The notes under the pieces were generated by a model. The model worked only from the letters and a program-made list of their open reading frames with translations. It had not been told where the DNA came from and did not search any database. Source: Musa acuminata AAA Group (Eukaryota; Streptophyta; Magnoliopsida; Zingiberales; Musaceae). Taken from it: a stretch of DNA of 64,000 bases. Position numbers and translations under genes: made by a program. Positions 24,600-37,092 of this stretch are shown piece by piece; within the stretch, counting starts at the first letter, position 1, and the number at the start of each line of letters is the position of its first letter. The stretch lies in NCBI RefSeq assembly GCF_036884655.1, contig NC_088357.1:5571001-5635000 (forward strand). Reading direction: 5' to 3'.

Positions 24600-26935
24600 A
24601 CAATCACGGCCTATTTAACTGGAGGAGAAGCGAAAGAAGAGCTGAGGCCGGACGCCGGAAAAAGGGGCGGGAGCTCAAGAGCCCTTCTCCTCCTACTCCC
24701 CTGGGGAATAAGTATCGATACAAGTTGGTCTTGCCGCTCCATTACGGGAGTGTTCTTGTTTGAGGTAATCGATCTCTTTCAGCTGTTTTTCTTTCTTGGC
24801 GCATTTCGTTGTGTTTCTTCCTGAACGTGGGCTATGCTGGTTCTTGAAAGATTTGTGGCTAACTTGAGCATCAGTACCTAAAAACGCACAGAGTAGGAAT
24901 ATTGATTTTATTGATAGGATAGCGGCAAGATCATTCGTGATGTTGTCCATCGAAGGATTCCTATTTTAGGGTATGGAGGTCTTTTAGGCCTTAGTCTTCA
25001 TATGTTGTGAACTAACTGAAGGAGTTAGAAAGTGTAATCGACGGGAACTTGGTAGGAACAGAACTAGGTTGCACTTTTAACTGGTAAGAACAGGTCATGA
25101 ACAACACAAGAGATGTCAAATATGTTGCACACAAAGTCTAATAAGATCTTGCTGCTGTTTCTAAGTGGCACCTCTTAGGTCTGCATCTGTCTTCCGGTTC
25201 AACTACTTTGCATTAAAATTATCCTGATTAGTAAGACAATATAAAATGGTTTATCATTTAGTGGCAGTACTCATATCAGGAGCAGCAATCTGAAGACTAT
25301 TATGCCCATAGCCCTGTGACCAGAGATAAGAACCTTCCCTTCTGAACTATCCATTTCACTGTTTCGGTGCATTTGTGGATTGTTTTTTCGACATGTCCTA
25401 ATCACCATATATGCACCTTTCTCATTGTTCTCTATCCGTTGAGTTTCTAGTTGTTTCTAGTTGCTTATGGATATGATCATTTTCCCTTCTGAGTTGTCCA
25501 TCTTAGTACCATAATCATTTTTACTGCATTGTTACAAATTTATTTATCCTAAGGAGTCAATGGCTCATACAAAATTTAAGATGTTCCTTTCAGTTACAAC
25601 TATTTCATTTTACTGTGTGCAATCTCTTCATCTCGTTTCCTAATAACTTCCTACTTTGTTTTTTTTTGGGTGTAATTTGAAATTTTAGATCTTAAAATTT
25701 TTTATTGTAACTTTCATTTTGAATGTGCCTTTGCTGTTGTTTCATCAATCAAATGTCATCATTAGCAAACATCATATGCCATGAGATTTTCTTTTAAATG
25801 GCTAATAAGTATCCCTTGCAAATGTTAACAGTCTACTTTTATTTGTTAATTTTTTGAGAAAAAAATATACATCATGGAATTTTGTTTCAAATATGTCATA
25901 TAATCTTATTTTCTCTGAAATATATGCGACATGCTTTTCTGGTGATAACATTTTATAAAAATACTTATGAGTTATGAGCATCAATATCATGATATTCCCT
26001 AAATATCCAGTTCTTCCTCACTTCAGCAAGGTGATATTTGTTTTCCAATTTGAACTAAAGTTGCATTTCTTGATAAAGTTGCACTCTTCAAATGTGTTTT
26101 TTGAATATAATACACATTTTTATATGTTATGTCAAAAAGAGTTTAGGATCCTTTCTTCTAAAAAAGTTAATTTTTTCCCTAAACAAGTAATTAATCACTT
26201 ATGATGAACCATCTGTTTTGAGCTGTTATTACCTAGTAATCAATAAACTTGGTCATCCTTGAGATTTTTATGTATAGATGTGTTGAAAAATCTAACCATA
26301 CTTCGAACTTTTCTTATTCATGTTATTGTTTCTTGCTTTTTTTCTGGTGTGAAAGGAAAAAGGTTAGGTTTTGAGTGCTGTTATTTAGTCACTGGACATT
26401 GATAGCATATGTGTCAGTGAAATTCCTGAGTACTATAATTTGAGTATTCTCAGCTACTGTCAATGAGCATCTTATAAAATACTAACCTGCAGCCTAAATT
26501 GAAGTAGACATGCAACATGGACTGAAATTTCTATTTTCCATGATGGAACTTATTATGACTTGAAGCTCTAAGAGAGTATATATTAATAAATAATGTCCCA
26601 TGAGAAAATGTCAAAACTATTTCCATTTTTGGGGCCTCTGTGGACTGGAATAATTAGTGTAAAGAAACTAGTGAGGGCACTAACACTCTAGTTATGCATT
26701 TGCTGCCTAAAAATTGTTTCTAGTTTAAAGAGCCAAAAGTCCATGTTTAATTATCTACCATATGTTTCTAGTATGACTATTTTTTTATTTCTTTTGGCCT
26801 TATCTATAGAAATCAAAACTGCTATGTATTTGCTTTATGAAAGTATATGTATATGCAGGCCAATCCATTTCAAGAGCATCCTCTTTAAGTGCACAAGCTT
26901 AACATAAATCAGGACAGGAACTCAATTCGGACACA
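24600..26935 (+). other. Likely 5' UTR exon and first intron of the UBP27 gene
   Basis: A GC-richer block ending TTGTTTGAG|GTAATC at 24764 looks like a noncoding first exon. The 2.1-kb AT-rich intron would end at TATGCAG (26858), and 26859-26935 would complete the leader. The transcription start is not determined, and no coding capacity is seen in the intron. Confidence 0.5.
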
Positions 26936-29900
26936 ATGAAGCATAAAGAAGTAAATATCTACCATCTTATCCACAAAGTCAAGCATGGATACAAGATATT
27001 ATCAACCAACAAAGCATTGAATCTGTCTCAGTATCATATTGTTGCTAGTATTCTTGGGATTGGGATTGGGATGACAGGCTTGTAGATGGCACTGCAAGAA
27101 AGGAATATTGGTAGTTTATATCTACCATGGATGACAGGGGGAAATGATTCATCTGAGATCATATATGTGGCTGGTCTAAAGAATCTTGGGAACAATTGCT
27201 TTCTTAATGTAATATTACAGGTGAGTTCCTTTTCACCACCAAAGCAATTTTTTAAAATGTATGTTGATGAATGTAACATTACAGGTAAGTCCCATTACAT
27301 CATAAAGCAATTCACAATTTGTATGTTGATGTTCATGAATGCTTCACTGATGGTTGTGCCAATTTGAAACGTTTGAGGAAACAAAATTGAAAACTTAACA
27401 GTTTAGCTTGAGAACAGCATGGAATATTGTCATATACCACTCTTAGTTTATGAATCTATAGCAAGGTGCTTACTTTAAACTGAGAGTTGCACTAGTTCAC
27501 GCTTGCATAATACTTTTCAGGATCATGTAAAAAGAATTATTTTATTATTATCTTGAAAATTTGAAAATCTATATGCGCTAATGGCACAACCTTATGCGTT
27601 CAGTTCATTGCAAGTGATGCCTACAAATGCATTCTACATCAATTCTATGCATTACACACTTAAATTTGCCTCTTATTTACCAGGTATATTGTGAATACTT
27701 TGTTAAAATTTCTATTTTTATGTAAAAGTAGTTTGAATGCTTACACTCCCAAATGCATAATTTACTAAATTTCCTGGAGGGCTTGAATTGTTGACACATT
27801 TGATACTTTCTAAGTCATGATATTGATGCCATTTTTTAGTGCCTTGAATCACTATTGCAACAACGACAAGCCATAATGTATGAACTATTTGGGTTCGACT
27901 GTATGGACTTATTCGTATGATTGAGGTTTGTTAAGGGAATTAAATCACAGAATATTGCTAATTTTAGTTTGTACATTATGAGGATTCAGTTTGGGGTTAG
28001 CTTTTAAATAGTCTGGGATGGTAAGCCCAATTCGCAGGGTTACCAGGCGGTAACGTTTGTACCGACCCAGATCGCTGTAAAAGGAGAGGTCTGCATCCCA
28101 GTACATGTCGGGATCAATAAAACTAGTTGATATGTATCTGTTTGGACGAAATTGCAGTTTCTTAATAGAGCATCACTAAGAGTACTAGGAGCTCTATTTT
28201 CAAAGATTTCTGAATGAATATGCTAAGTTTTTATCATCTGGAAGTGTTGATCGAACTCTATAAATTGATTTACTTACGGTCTTAAGCCAACACCAACACA
28301 TACTTGGACTTTCTTCCAGGTCGTTTATGATCACTTAGTGCATTTTCAATCAAATGTTTGGCTAGTTATGGTTCTAAGCTGCATTTAAGGTTCTATTACT
28401 TTTTCATTATAATTGCTGTTTCTAATTGAAAGTTATGAAACTATTTTTTTTGTAGGCACTTGCCAGCTGTAGCTGCTTTGTTTCCTTTCTTCGAAATTTA
28501 TTGGTTATGGATGTTGAATCAATTGAAGAATATATGCCGCTTCTTGTTACTTTGACAACATTGTTAGAAGGTAAAATTACTAGGGGGTATACTATGTTGT
28601 AACCATAGTTTTTAATTTTATCTGGACCAATATATATTAGGCAGTATTTATTGGTCCGAGGCTGAATTGACACATGGACGAGGCTTTTTTGTCCATTTCA
28701 ATACAGTTTCCAGCCCTCCCCTTTTAGTTGTTTTTTTTCAATAAGACACTTCGTCTTTTCATGTCCTCACGTTCTCTCTCTCCGCCCCCTTGATCCCTGT
28801 TCCTTATGCTGCCTGTCACTGATCCCCATTCCTTCTCTTGCCACCACCTTTTCCTCCAACTCCTTCGCCTGCTTTTCCTCCTCTTCGTGTTCTCGTGTTC
28901 CTCCGAAATTTTAATGATGGTTGTAATGTATCCAAACCCCTATCCATTATCTGATAGGTTCCAGATGGATCAGTTCTTGGATTTGGTGTTTTATTAGTGT
29001 TATATCTCCCTTCATCTGTGATAGATATTTCATACTTCTAATGTTTTTATGACCATTTAAAGTTTAATATGTGTTATTGCCTAAATTGTAGCTTAAAGTT
29101 AATGTGCAATTCATTACAACTTCCAAATTAATTTTGGTTACCTATTGTTTAGATCTATGTATTATTCATGATGAAAGGACTATTTTGGATCCACGAAAAG
29201 TGATGCTCGCCTTGAGCTTTTATGTTAGCAGTTTCAAGTTAACTAGACAACAGGTAGTGGTTAAACAGCTTTCACATTCAAAGACTTCACTCATTGTCTA
29301 ATCAGCATGTACGGATTTTTGTCTGGGTTGCCTTCTCTTTTTATGTAGGATGCTGCAGAAGCATTTCTTCATCTTTTATGTTCTGTGGAAGAAGAAGTTT
29401 TGCAGTGTTATGCACCACATAGCAGTTCTCTAGCGGAAATCACTGGTCTTCCTTCTAGGATACATAAGCCAAAGAGCAAAAGCCATACAGACTATGAGCA
29501 ATGGAGAAGGTATATTTATGGACCATTTGATGGAACAGTTGGAAGCATATTAACTTGTAGAAGCTGTTCATCCATGGTAATGGCCTTTCATATCTTGGAT
29601 GATGATTATCGGGTTCTGTATGTACCATAGTTCAATTATGTGAAGTACCTAAAGTACTTGCTATTGGAGTACATAAATATTTCTATGCAAAACACAGTTA
29701 TATTTCTTTGACCTTTTGAATTTTATTTTTCTTCAATTTAACCGTTTAGATGCACAATTTTTTGTTAGATTTATACCTGTTTGTGGAATTTGTTGATAGC
29801 CAGTTATTCTGCATTCCAATCTGCACTCAGATGTATGTATGTTTAGTCTGTTTATTTTTGTCTGCAATCTACATAATGGGTTCTCTCAAGTTTCAAGTCT

Positions 29901-32900
29901 ATAATTTTTGCTTCTTTTTTTAGGTTTTGTCACTTAACAGTAGACAAAAGCTTCGAGTTCAAACATGAACATTTCATAATCATTCCAAACACAACTGGGG
30001 CAAAAGTTCTTGCAAATATGTACTCCAGAAAGTGGTAAAATACTACTCTAATTCTAATTTAATTGAGTAACCCACTTCACGATTTCCTACCAAATCTAAA
30101 CTCTTGGTGGCAACATATAGCTCACTTTACAGCGTATAATTTATTGAGACAAACTCAAATCAGATCATGTAAATCTCTAAAATAAGACAAAAATAAGGCT
30201 GAAAATATTAAAAAAGAAATGATGACTGTTCTTATCTAGTGGATTACAATCTAAGACCCAACATCTTCTTGTCCCATGAAATTTATGCCCTAGAACCCTA
30301 GAGATCTGTAGCTCAATTGTGAAACTCTCCAAACAAGTGTCAAACAATTCTTTCCTTGGAACTGTATGTCAGCCTTTTGTAGATGACTTGCAAAGAATAA
30401 ACCATCAATTCCAATGCTTATTATTTATGAGGGTTATGCAGGACAATACAATGCTTGAATATAATTGTCTCATTTCATGCTAAACTTGCTTTTTGTCATT
30501 GTAAGGATTTAATATTTAATGCTGTAGTGGATGACATCAGCCTGTATTTTGTTTTGCTAACTATTACTGGTACAATCCAAGAATGCTTTTTGTCAGAGAC
30601 GAGACATACATGGGATGTCCCATATACTCTATATTCTTAGTTATTCCATCTTTTCTATTAGGCTTTTTAAGGACTGAGTAGGTAGACTTGATTTTCAATC
30701 TTATAGGTATTTTGTTGAGTATTATGTTCAGCCTTCTGATTATAAAACCAAGCTCCAACATTGCAAAAAACATTTCTTGAAATCTCCAAGTGAAAATTTT
30801 GCAAGGCATTGGTGATCAACTGTCAAGAGTTCATGATCATGCAGCCAAGCCAACTGGTAAGGTATCTTCTTCTCTCCAATCTTCAAGTTAAACTTCTCAA
30901 AGAAATTTACCAAGATATTCTCTATTCTTGTCCCATCGAAGATCATTGTGATACTTCTTTCGCTACACATTCTGATAGCTGTAAAGACACTTACATTGTG
31001 CAACTTCACCAAGTCGATTGATGCCTTCTCTAGTTCTTTGATTCCTTAGGGGAGCAGATTGGTTTCTTTTATCAAGAACACTTAGATTTTAGAACTTAGG
31101 GGGAAGATTGATCCAATAAATATTGGATCTCTATTATTTCAGGAAAGGCAAGATGATGTGGTGGAATAGAGATTAGAAGAAATAGTATGATTTTTTAAGA
31201 AAACTATGTTTGTGACAAAACCATCGCTCTTTTGAGGTACCAGTGAGCTACTCGGTGGATGGAATTGATTAATTTCTTGAACTTAATGGTTTCAACTTCA
31301 AATTTAAAAGATCAAGGAAGAGATAGCTAAAGAGATGTCAAGAATGAGATACAGGAAGGGCTGTTGTCATACGAAATTTGATAGAGAGCAGATGCAGGGG
31401 AAACTAGAATAATATAGAGGAAAACATAGACAAAGGCTTCAAGCCAAAACACAAACTTCCATTTGTATTAAACTGAAGGCGTAGTTGACTAACCTAATCG
31501 AGCAAATATCAATTTAATTTCTTATAGACAAATCAAAAAATTAGGATAGCTTCACAGCCCATAACTTATTGAGATAAGGCCAAGCAAACCATACTAATAT
31601 CTCTAAGTAAGTACACAAGTAAGGCCAAAAATATCCAAAATAAACAAAAAAGTACTATCTGGATCAAGGTTCGTAGTTTTGGTTACCAAATGTGTGTGTT
31701 GATCCATGGCCAGACCAGTACTGATGTGGTCGTATTGCGAACCATTGGGGAGGGAGAGGAGGGGAAGAAGAAGGTAGAGAAAGCAAAGAAAGAAGAAGAA
31801 CGAAAAGAGGAAAAAGGAAGAAGGAAGAAGGAAAAGAGGAAGAAGGAAGTGAAAGTAGAAGGAAGAAGAGGAAAAAGAAGATGGAAGAAGAGGTGGAGAA
31901 GGAGAAGAAGGAAGCGTATTCAAAACCATGTTGACAACGTACAGCAGGTGGCGGAGAGCTAGGCGATGGCGGACGACAACATTCCATGCATGGAGAGGGA
32001 TCGATCGTGAGGAAAGACGAAGAAGTTGCAAGCACTAATCATGACTTTTGACTTCTCTTTAATCCTTTTTTTTTGTTTTATGGATTGGACTAGATCGGCC
32101 TGAAATGGGAGCGGTCCGCATCTCGGTTTGGGCTCAAACCGGTTAAGTTAGCCCGATGAAAGCCGAACCATGCAAAATTGCCATCAATGATCAGGATTAA
32201 TCCTAATACAATGGAAACCAAGACCCAACCATATCTATCCTGCATCAGTAGCTTTTGAACTTCTAATAATATTTTTGTTGAGTATTTTTTATCCTTGCAA
32301 CATTTTCAACATTTTCTTTCATCTATATTTTGTTTTGCATATTTGCAGCTATAAGTTTCCTTAAAATTAACCATTATTTTTTCTGGCTTCTACAGCTTTC
32401 AGTGGATATTGAGCATTTCCGCTCATTATCCCTCTCACCTGCGCTGGATGGAAATGCAGATATTGTATGTCCATTGAGGGTCTCATTTTGTTTGTTCTGT
32501 ATGTTTTAGTCCTTATCTAACTTATATATTCCTTGCAGACAACCCTTAAAAGTTATTTATTTTTCGCTTTTTTGTCTTTATACCAGATGGAGGTTTGCAG
32601 CATTATAGATTGCCTTGAGAGGTTCACTGCATTAGAACATCTGGAGAATTTCCGCTGTGGTCGCTGTTGGCATATTGGTGCTTTAAAGTACTTGTCCGTC
32701 AGTGCAGATAAGGATGAGGTGCTTTCATTTTGCATCATTAGTCTTTCCTGTGGCAAGGAAAAAATCTTGCACTTATTTCATTTGTATCAACGAATATAGA
32801 TCCAACTCGTGGCACTTTTTTTTGTCATCATACAGGAAAAAATTGACAAGCTTAGCCACTGTGTCAATCTGGACTGTTGTGATTGCAAAAGTCTATTTCA

Positions 32901-34209
32901 TCAAGAGGAAATAAAATGGACTGGGTTTTCTTGTGCTTTAAAGCAACTATGTCTCACTCGATGTCCCAAGGTATGAAGTAGCAAAAGCATTGTTTTGCTA
33001 CCTAGCTTTTCTCCAGGTGTTCAGGTGCCATATCGTCAACTGAACGAGAAGAATATCCAATGAAATTTTATGATGATATAAATATATTTCTTCTAGATTT
33101 TGTGCATTCATCTGCAACGTGCTTCAATGAATGACAATGGTGATCTCATCAAACTTCAGGTTTGCAAATTTGTTGAATTCAGTTGAACTTTCAAGATTTA
33201 ATTACTTTGATACATCTGCTTTATTAAGAAACAACAATGTTCTGATTGTAGGGACATATCTCCTTTCCTTTCATTCTGGACCTCTTTCCATTTATGAAAG
33301 CCGGGAAAATTTTGGCAGAAGAATTCCCAGTGCAATGTACTCGGAGTAATGTACAGAGGCAGCAGCAGCCACTAGATCCTCGACTGATCCAAATAAATAT
33401 GCAATATAAAAAACAATTTCTAGGACATGTCTATGGAACTGGGAGAGAAAATCTGTTGAATGGTTTTCCAATAAACAGTTTTCAGAGATCAAGCAATGAA
33501 TTGAAATCAGATGACTCATCTGCTGAGACTATTATTGAGGACAAAGTCGAAGTTGCAGAGGTGAGAGTGAAATGGTCAATTTAACTTTTAATACCAAGGC
33601 GAGATTAGATAAAATGGTGCAATTGTCTTATTTCTCCTAGTAATTCATCTTACAATATGCTAGTTTGGATGGTATTTCCTCTTACAACACGAATAAATCA
33701 AACTTAATGTCTAGATGTTTGTTGTTCTGTTTTGCATGTCTTTTCTTCTCTAGTAATTCATAAATCTAAATGCATAAGGTTTTGCCAATTTATATTGGTG
33801 CATTTATTTTATGTTGGAAGTAAGGAATTTAACTTGAAACATAGCTGCTCTCCAAAGACTTGTTCAGACTACCTGTATGCTGTAACTTAGGCCACTTGGA
33901 CTACCTCCTTATCAGGTGCAGGCTCGTGAAGTTAGTAGCTCATGCTCCTCAGCGAGTTTCATGTATCTCCTTACTTCTGTTGTTGAGCACTATGGAAGAT
34001 CAGGAAGTGGTCATTATGCAGCATATAGGAGAGTAACAAGTAAATCAGGTGCTGGCAATTCAATGGGCACACAAGTAACTGAACAAAGCCAATGGTTCTA
34101 TGTCTCTGATCATGAAATATCAGATGTCTCGGAAGAATCTGTTTTGTCTGCAGAAGCCAGCCTACTTTTCTATGAAAGAATTGATGGAGACTTTAATACT
34201 GTTACATAA
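26936..34209 (+). CDS. UBP27: Ubiquitin carboxyl-terminal hydrolase 27-like, with in-frame stop near the N-terminus
   Basis: Exons: 26936-27220, 28456-28570, 29153-29253, 29349-29576, 32396-32464, 32587-32718, 32836-32970, 33097-33159, 33252-33560, 33916-34209; all join in frame. Catalytic motifs are GLKNLGNNCFLNVILQ (Cys box), QQDAAEAFLHLL, a zinc-type CRSC..CRCW pattern, and GRSGSGHYAAYRR (His box) with WFYVSDHEI. Plant UBP27 is a USP-class deubiquitinase anchored in the mitochondrial outer membrane by an N-terminal helix. The upstream frame from ATG 26936 encodes that helix (LSQYHIVASILGIGIGMTGL), but TAG at 27083-27085 stops it and is followed at once by ATG 27086. Translation from 27086 would give a 526-aa enzyme without the anchor. 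It may be a pseudogene, a soluble form or an assembly error; the rest of the frame is intact. Confidence 0.85.
27206..27333 (+). repeat. Tandem duplication of an exon end with its splice donor
   Basis: Two copies with a period of 64 bases: aatgtaatattacag|gtgagt at 27206 and aatgtaacattacag|gtaagt at 27270. Both are followed by a diverged caaagcaatt...gtatgttgatg segment. The exon ends with the first copy. Confidence 0.85.
29577..32395 (+). other. Large UBP27 intron with repeat insertions
   Basis: A 2.8-kb intron. Segments near 30130-30250 and 31555-31665 are similar direct repeats (each with ttattgaga, atctct and a tctagtgga/tctgga end) and may be eroded LTRs. Between them, on the minus strand near 30740-31015, a broken frame distantly resembles a retroelement aspartic-protease region (PYQLAWLHDHELLTV). 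A polypurine tract lies at 31747-31915. Confidence 0.45.
31747..31915 (+). repeat. Polypurine tract (GA/GAA-rich)
   Basis: About 170 bases are almost entirely purine on the + strand, built from imperfect gaagaa and ggaaga units. It lies in a UBP27 intron. Confidence 0.9.
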
Positions 34210-35920
34210 AGGTGTGACATGTAACCACTCTCCTGTGCAGTTTTTACTTGTTCCTGCTGCTTGTTGATTTCATGCTTTATAAACTTCTAAAAAGAGAAAT
34301 GAGATGGATGCTAATTTTTTTTGTCAAACATTTTTTATTACTATTGTACCCCTTATCATACAGTAAACTTAATACTTTAAGACTAGTTTTGGAATATAAA
34401 CAAGAAACCAATGCATGTACTTAACTGATTATGATTTTCTAGTTTAGATTTAATAAATTTTTTAATGTGTATTCGTAGCAGAAGAATGTTTCTCATACCC
34501 ACAACGTGCTCCAGTGAAATGCCTCACATATATTCTTAAAAGGAATCTGATTGTTTATTGTGAATGATAGCCTATTGTAATAAAACCCTTTTTTTAAGTC
34601 ATTGAGGCCTTTTTTCCTGATTTGGATGCACATGTTTACTAGTATAATAATAATGAGTATGTTCGTCTAACTTACGGTAATATTCTTGTTTTTCTTTTCA
34701 GATAGACAGACTGCAGCAGCCCAACAAATACAGAAAAGAAAAAAAAAACATTCTATGACCATGAATTCAAACAAGCATGTGCTCTGGTCATCTGGTTGAT
34801 GATTTCTTTGAAGTATTCAGACACTAGAATCTTTACAAATGAAAACAAAAATCAATTTCGTCTTGTGAGGAAGACAGAATGTCCATGTTTCTTTTCAGTG
34901 GTTGGCTCTGATTCTAAAGCTTTTGCATAGTTTGTCCCAATGTGGTATGTAAACCGAACAAAGATTTAAAGAAGAATTTTGACAACAAGACAAACATCAG
35001 AATATAAGGGAATGGAACTGCCACCACATTGAATTGACATGCATGTAGGCCAATTTCATCTCCATCTCATAGGCCTAGGTTGTCAAGGGTATATTTCTGT
35101 TTCAGGATGATACTGGGATGAGTATATTGTTGCTTCTTGCAAAAAATGAATACATTGTTGTTGGTAATTGACGAGCATTTTTAAGTGAATAGTGTTTGCA
35201 TCAGGGCTTTTTAGATCATTGTAGTCACATCAAATATTCTTCAAGATTTACTAATTTCTATGATGACTTCAGTGACTGCATCCTCAATTCTACTATACTA
35301 GTATGCTTGCTATCTTGGATCCTGATTCAACTGGCATGGTTGTGACCAGTTTCCCATGTATCACCCTGGGTAGGAGAGCTGAAGGTGCTCAGGTAATTGA
35401 TATTAGCCTGTCATTCTTGAATGATGCATCACCCTGAATAAACCTTTGAACCACATGTTTTATTTGCCATATCCAATTTCTTTTAAGTTTACTTAAAGTA
35501 TGTATTTCAGTTTACAGCTTAAACACTGGATTTAATGCCCAAGTAATTATGTTGATTGATCATCCTGTATAGCAATTTCAGCTGGTGGTGAAGAGTGTAT
35601 AATGGAATGGTTGTTTTCTGATGTTGCTGCCATATTATGTAGCTGGATGCTGTTAGATTTGATGACTGATTTAATTTTATCATTATCTTGTCCATGCTTT
35701 TATGGTAGCTGATTATTTTGGCAAATGAAACTGTTAATCTACATTGTCTAGCGATGCAGGCCTGACATAAAACTATGTACAACTGCCATTCCAGCGAGCA
35801 ATTTTTGTTTGGTTGCAGGTAAACATGACGAATGCTATACTTGCTGATTTCTGGGTTATATATTTTCTACTTAAATATAAACTGTCTTATAAGTTTTTAA
35901 AACGTTTATTGCTAATATTG
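34210..35920. other. 3' flank of the UBP27 gene
   Basis: AT-rich sequence without a supported gene. The first several hundred bases probably include the UBP27 3' UTR. Confidence 0.5.
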
Positions 35921-35923
35921 AGC

Positions 35924-37092
35924 TAATTACATATTATCTTCTATAGTTAGATCTTATTAGTATTTCAGTTCATAAACTTAAAAATTTATATTGGAATCAC
36001 TATAATTATAATTATGAAGTGAAATATCTAATTTTATTTATTTTAGTATTGTTGGTTTTATCGATGGAAGTACGAAGATGATGGACAAAAAAATAATTTG
36101 AACATCTTAGTTATATTTTCGGTAATGGTAAATGGTGTCATCATTGGGGGTCATAATTGATGAGCGGCGATGAGAGTTTAGGTAAAGGGAGAGGAGGAAG
36201 AGAATGATACGGACGCTTTATATTTGTTGGCATCGATATAGATGTCGAGTGATATTTTCGTCGTTTTATATTTATGTTAGTATTGATATAATTATTGAGC
36301 GACATTGATATCGATGCAAAGCGACGAAAGGGTCGCTCGACATCTGTATCGACGTCATTTCGCAACCCCATCCTCTAGCTCCAACTTAGCAGGACAGTCT
36401 CCACCCTCTCCTCAACCACCTTGTGCTGTCATTTTGTGCCCATTCATCAAGGATCTATAACCTTCTGCGCTCGAGGATTGTCATAAACTTGGAGGTGAAG
36501 AGGCCAGAGTTAGAGGACGAAGAGGCCATAGGGTGCAAATGGGGGACAATAGGATCGAGATTGTAAGACATACAAAGGGGGTGGACTCGTTACAGACCTA
36601 CGTTAGAGATGCAACAACTAGCATTGAAGGAGCGGCAAGTGACACAGGTGGCTTGGCGGACATGGTGAGCGGACATGGTGAGCCACGAGGAAGTTGACAT
36701 TATGGACGGATGCGTCACAGGCCTAACAAAGGAAGGCTGCATTCAGCTCGTATTAGACCATCGATCTTTCATCGCACAGCATTTGCATCGTCCTCTTTCT
36801 CCTTTCCTTTTATCTCATCTCTCGTCGTCACTCTTCCTTTTCGTCCACAATAACCATGTGTGGCCTCTAACGGTGTCGTCGTTTGCCACCATCGAAAACG
36901 TAATTGGGATGTTGAAATTATTTTTTTGTTTATTGTTTTCATGTTTTCATCGGTAAAACCGTTGATGTTAAAATAAATAAATATAGTTTGATGTTTCATT
37001 TTCATAATTATAGGAATTTCAATATAAATTTTTTAAGTCTAAAGATTAGAATACTAAAGAGGTCTAACTCCAAGAGCTATTATGTAATTAGT
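35924..37092. mobile_element. Non-autonomous DNA element with very long terminal inverted repeats
   Basis: The left arm (about 35924-36215) is the diverged reverse complement of the right arm (about 36775-37092). For example acaaaaaaataattt at 36085-36099 pairs with aaattatttttttgt at 36915-36929, and the outer ends ctaattacata and tatgtaattag match. The arms are about 300 bases each with small indels. The interior contains a second hairpin at 36234-36351. The layout fits a Mutator-like (TIR-MULE) or foldback element. No transposase was recognised and the target duplication is not resolved. Confidence 0.7.

Noticed and set aside
31667..31745. Short element with caaggttcg-type ends like the GGTACCG MITE
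   Set aside because: The ends resemble inverted repeats, but no target duplication is present and the interior does not match. It is too weak to list as a feature.
31690..31962. Lys/Arg/Glu-rich frame and its Ser/Pro/Phe-rich antisense
   Set aside because: Translations of a polypurine tract inside a UBP27 intron.
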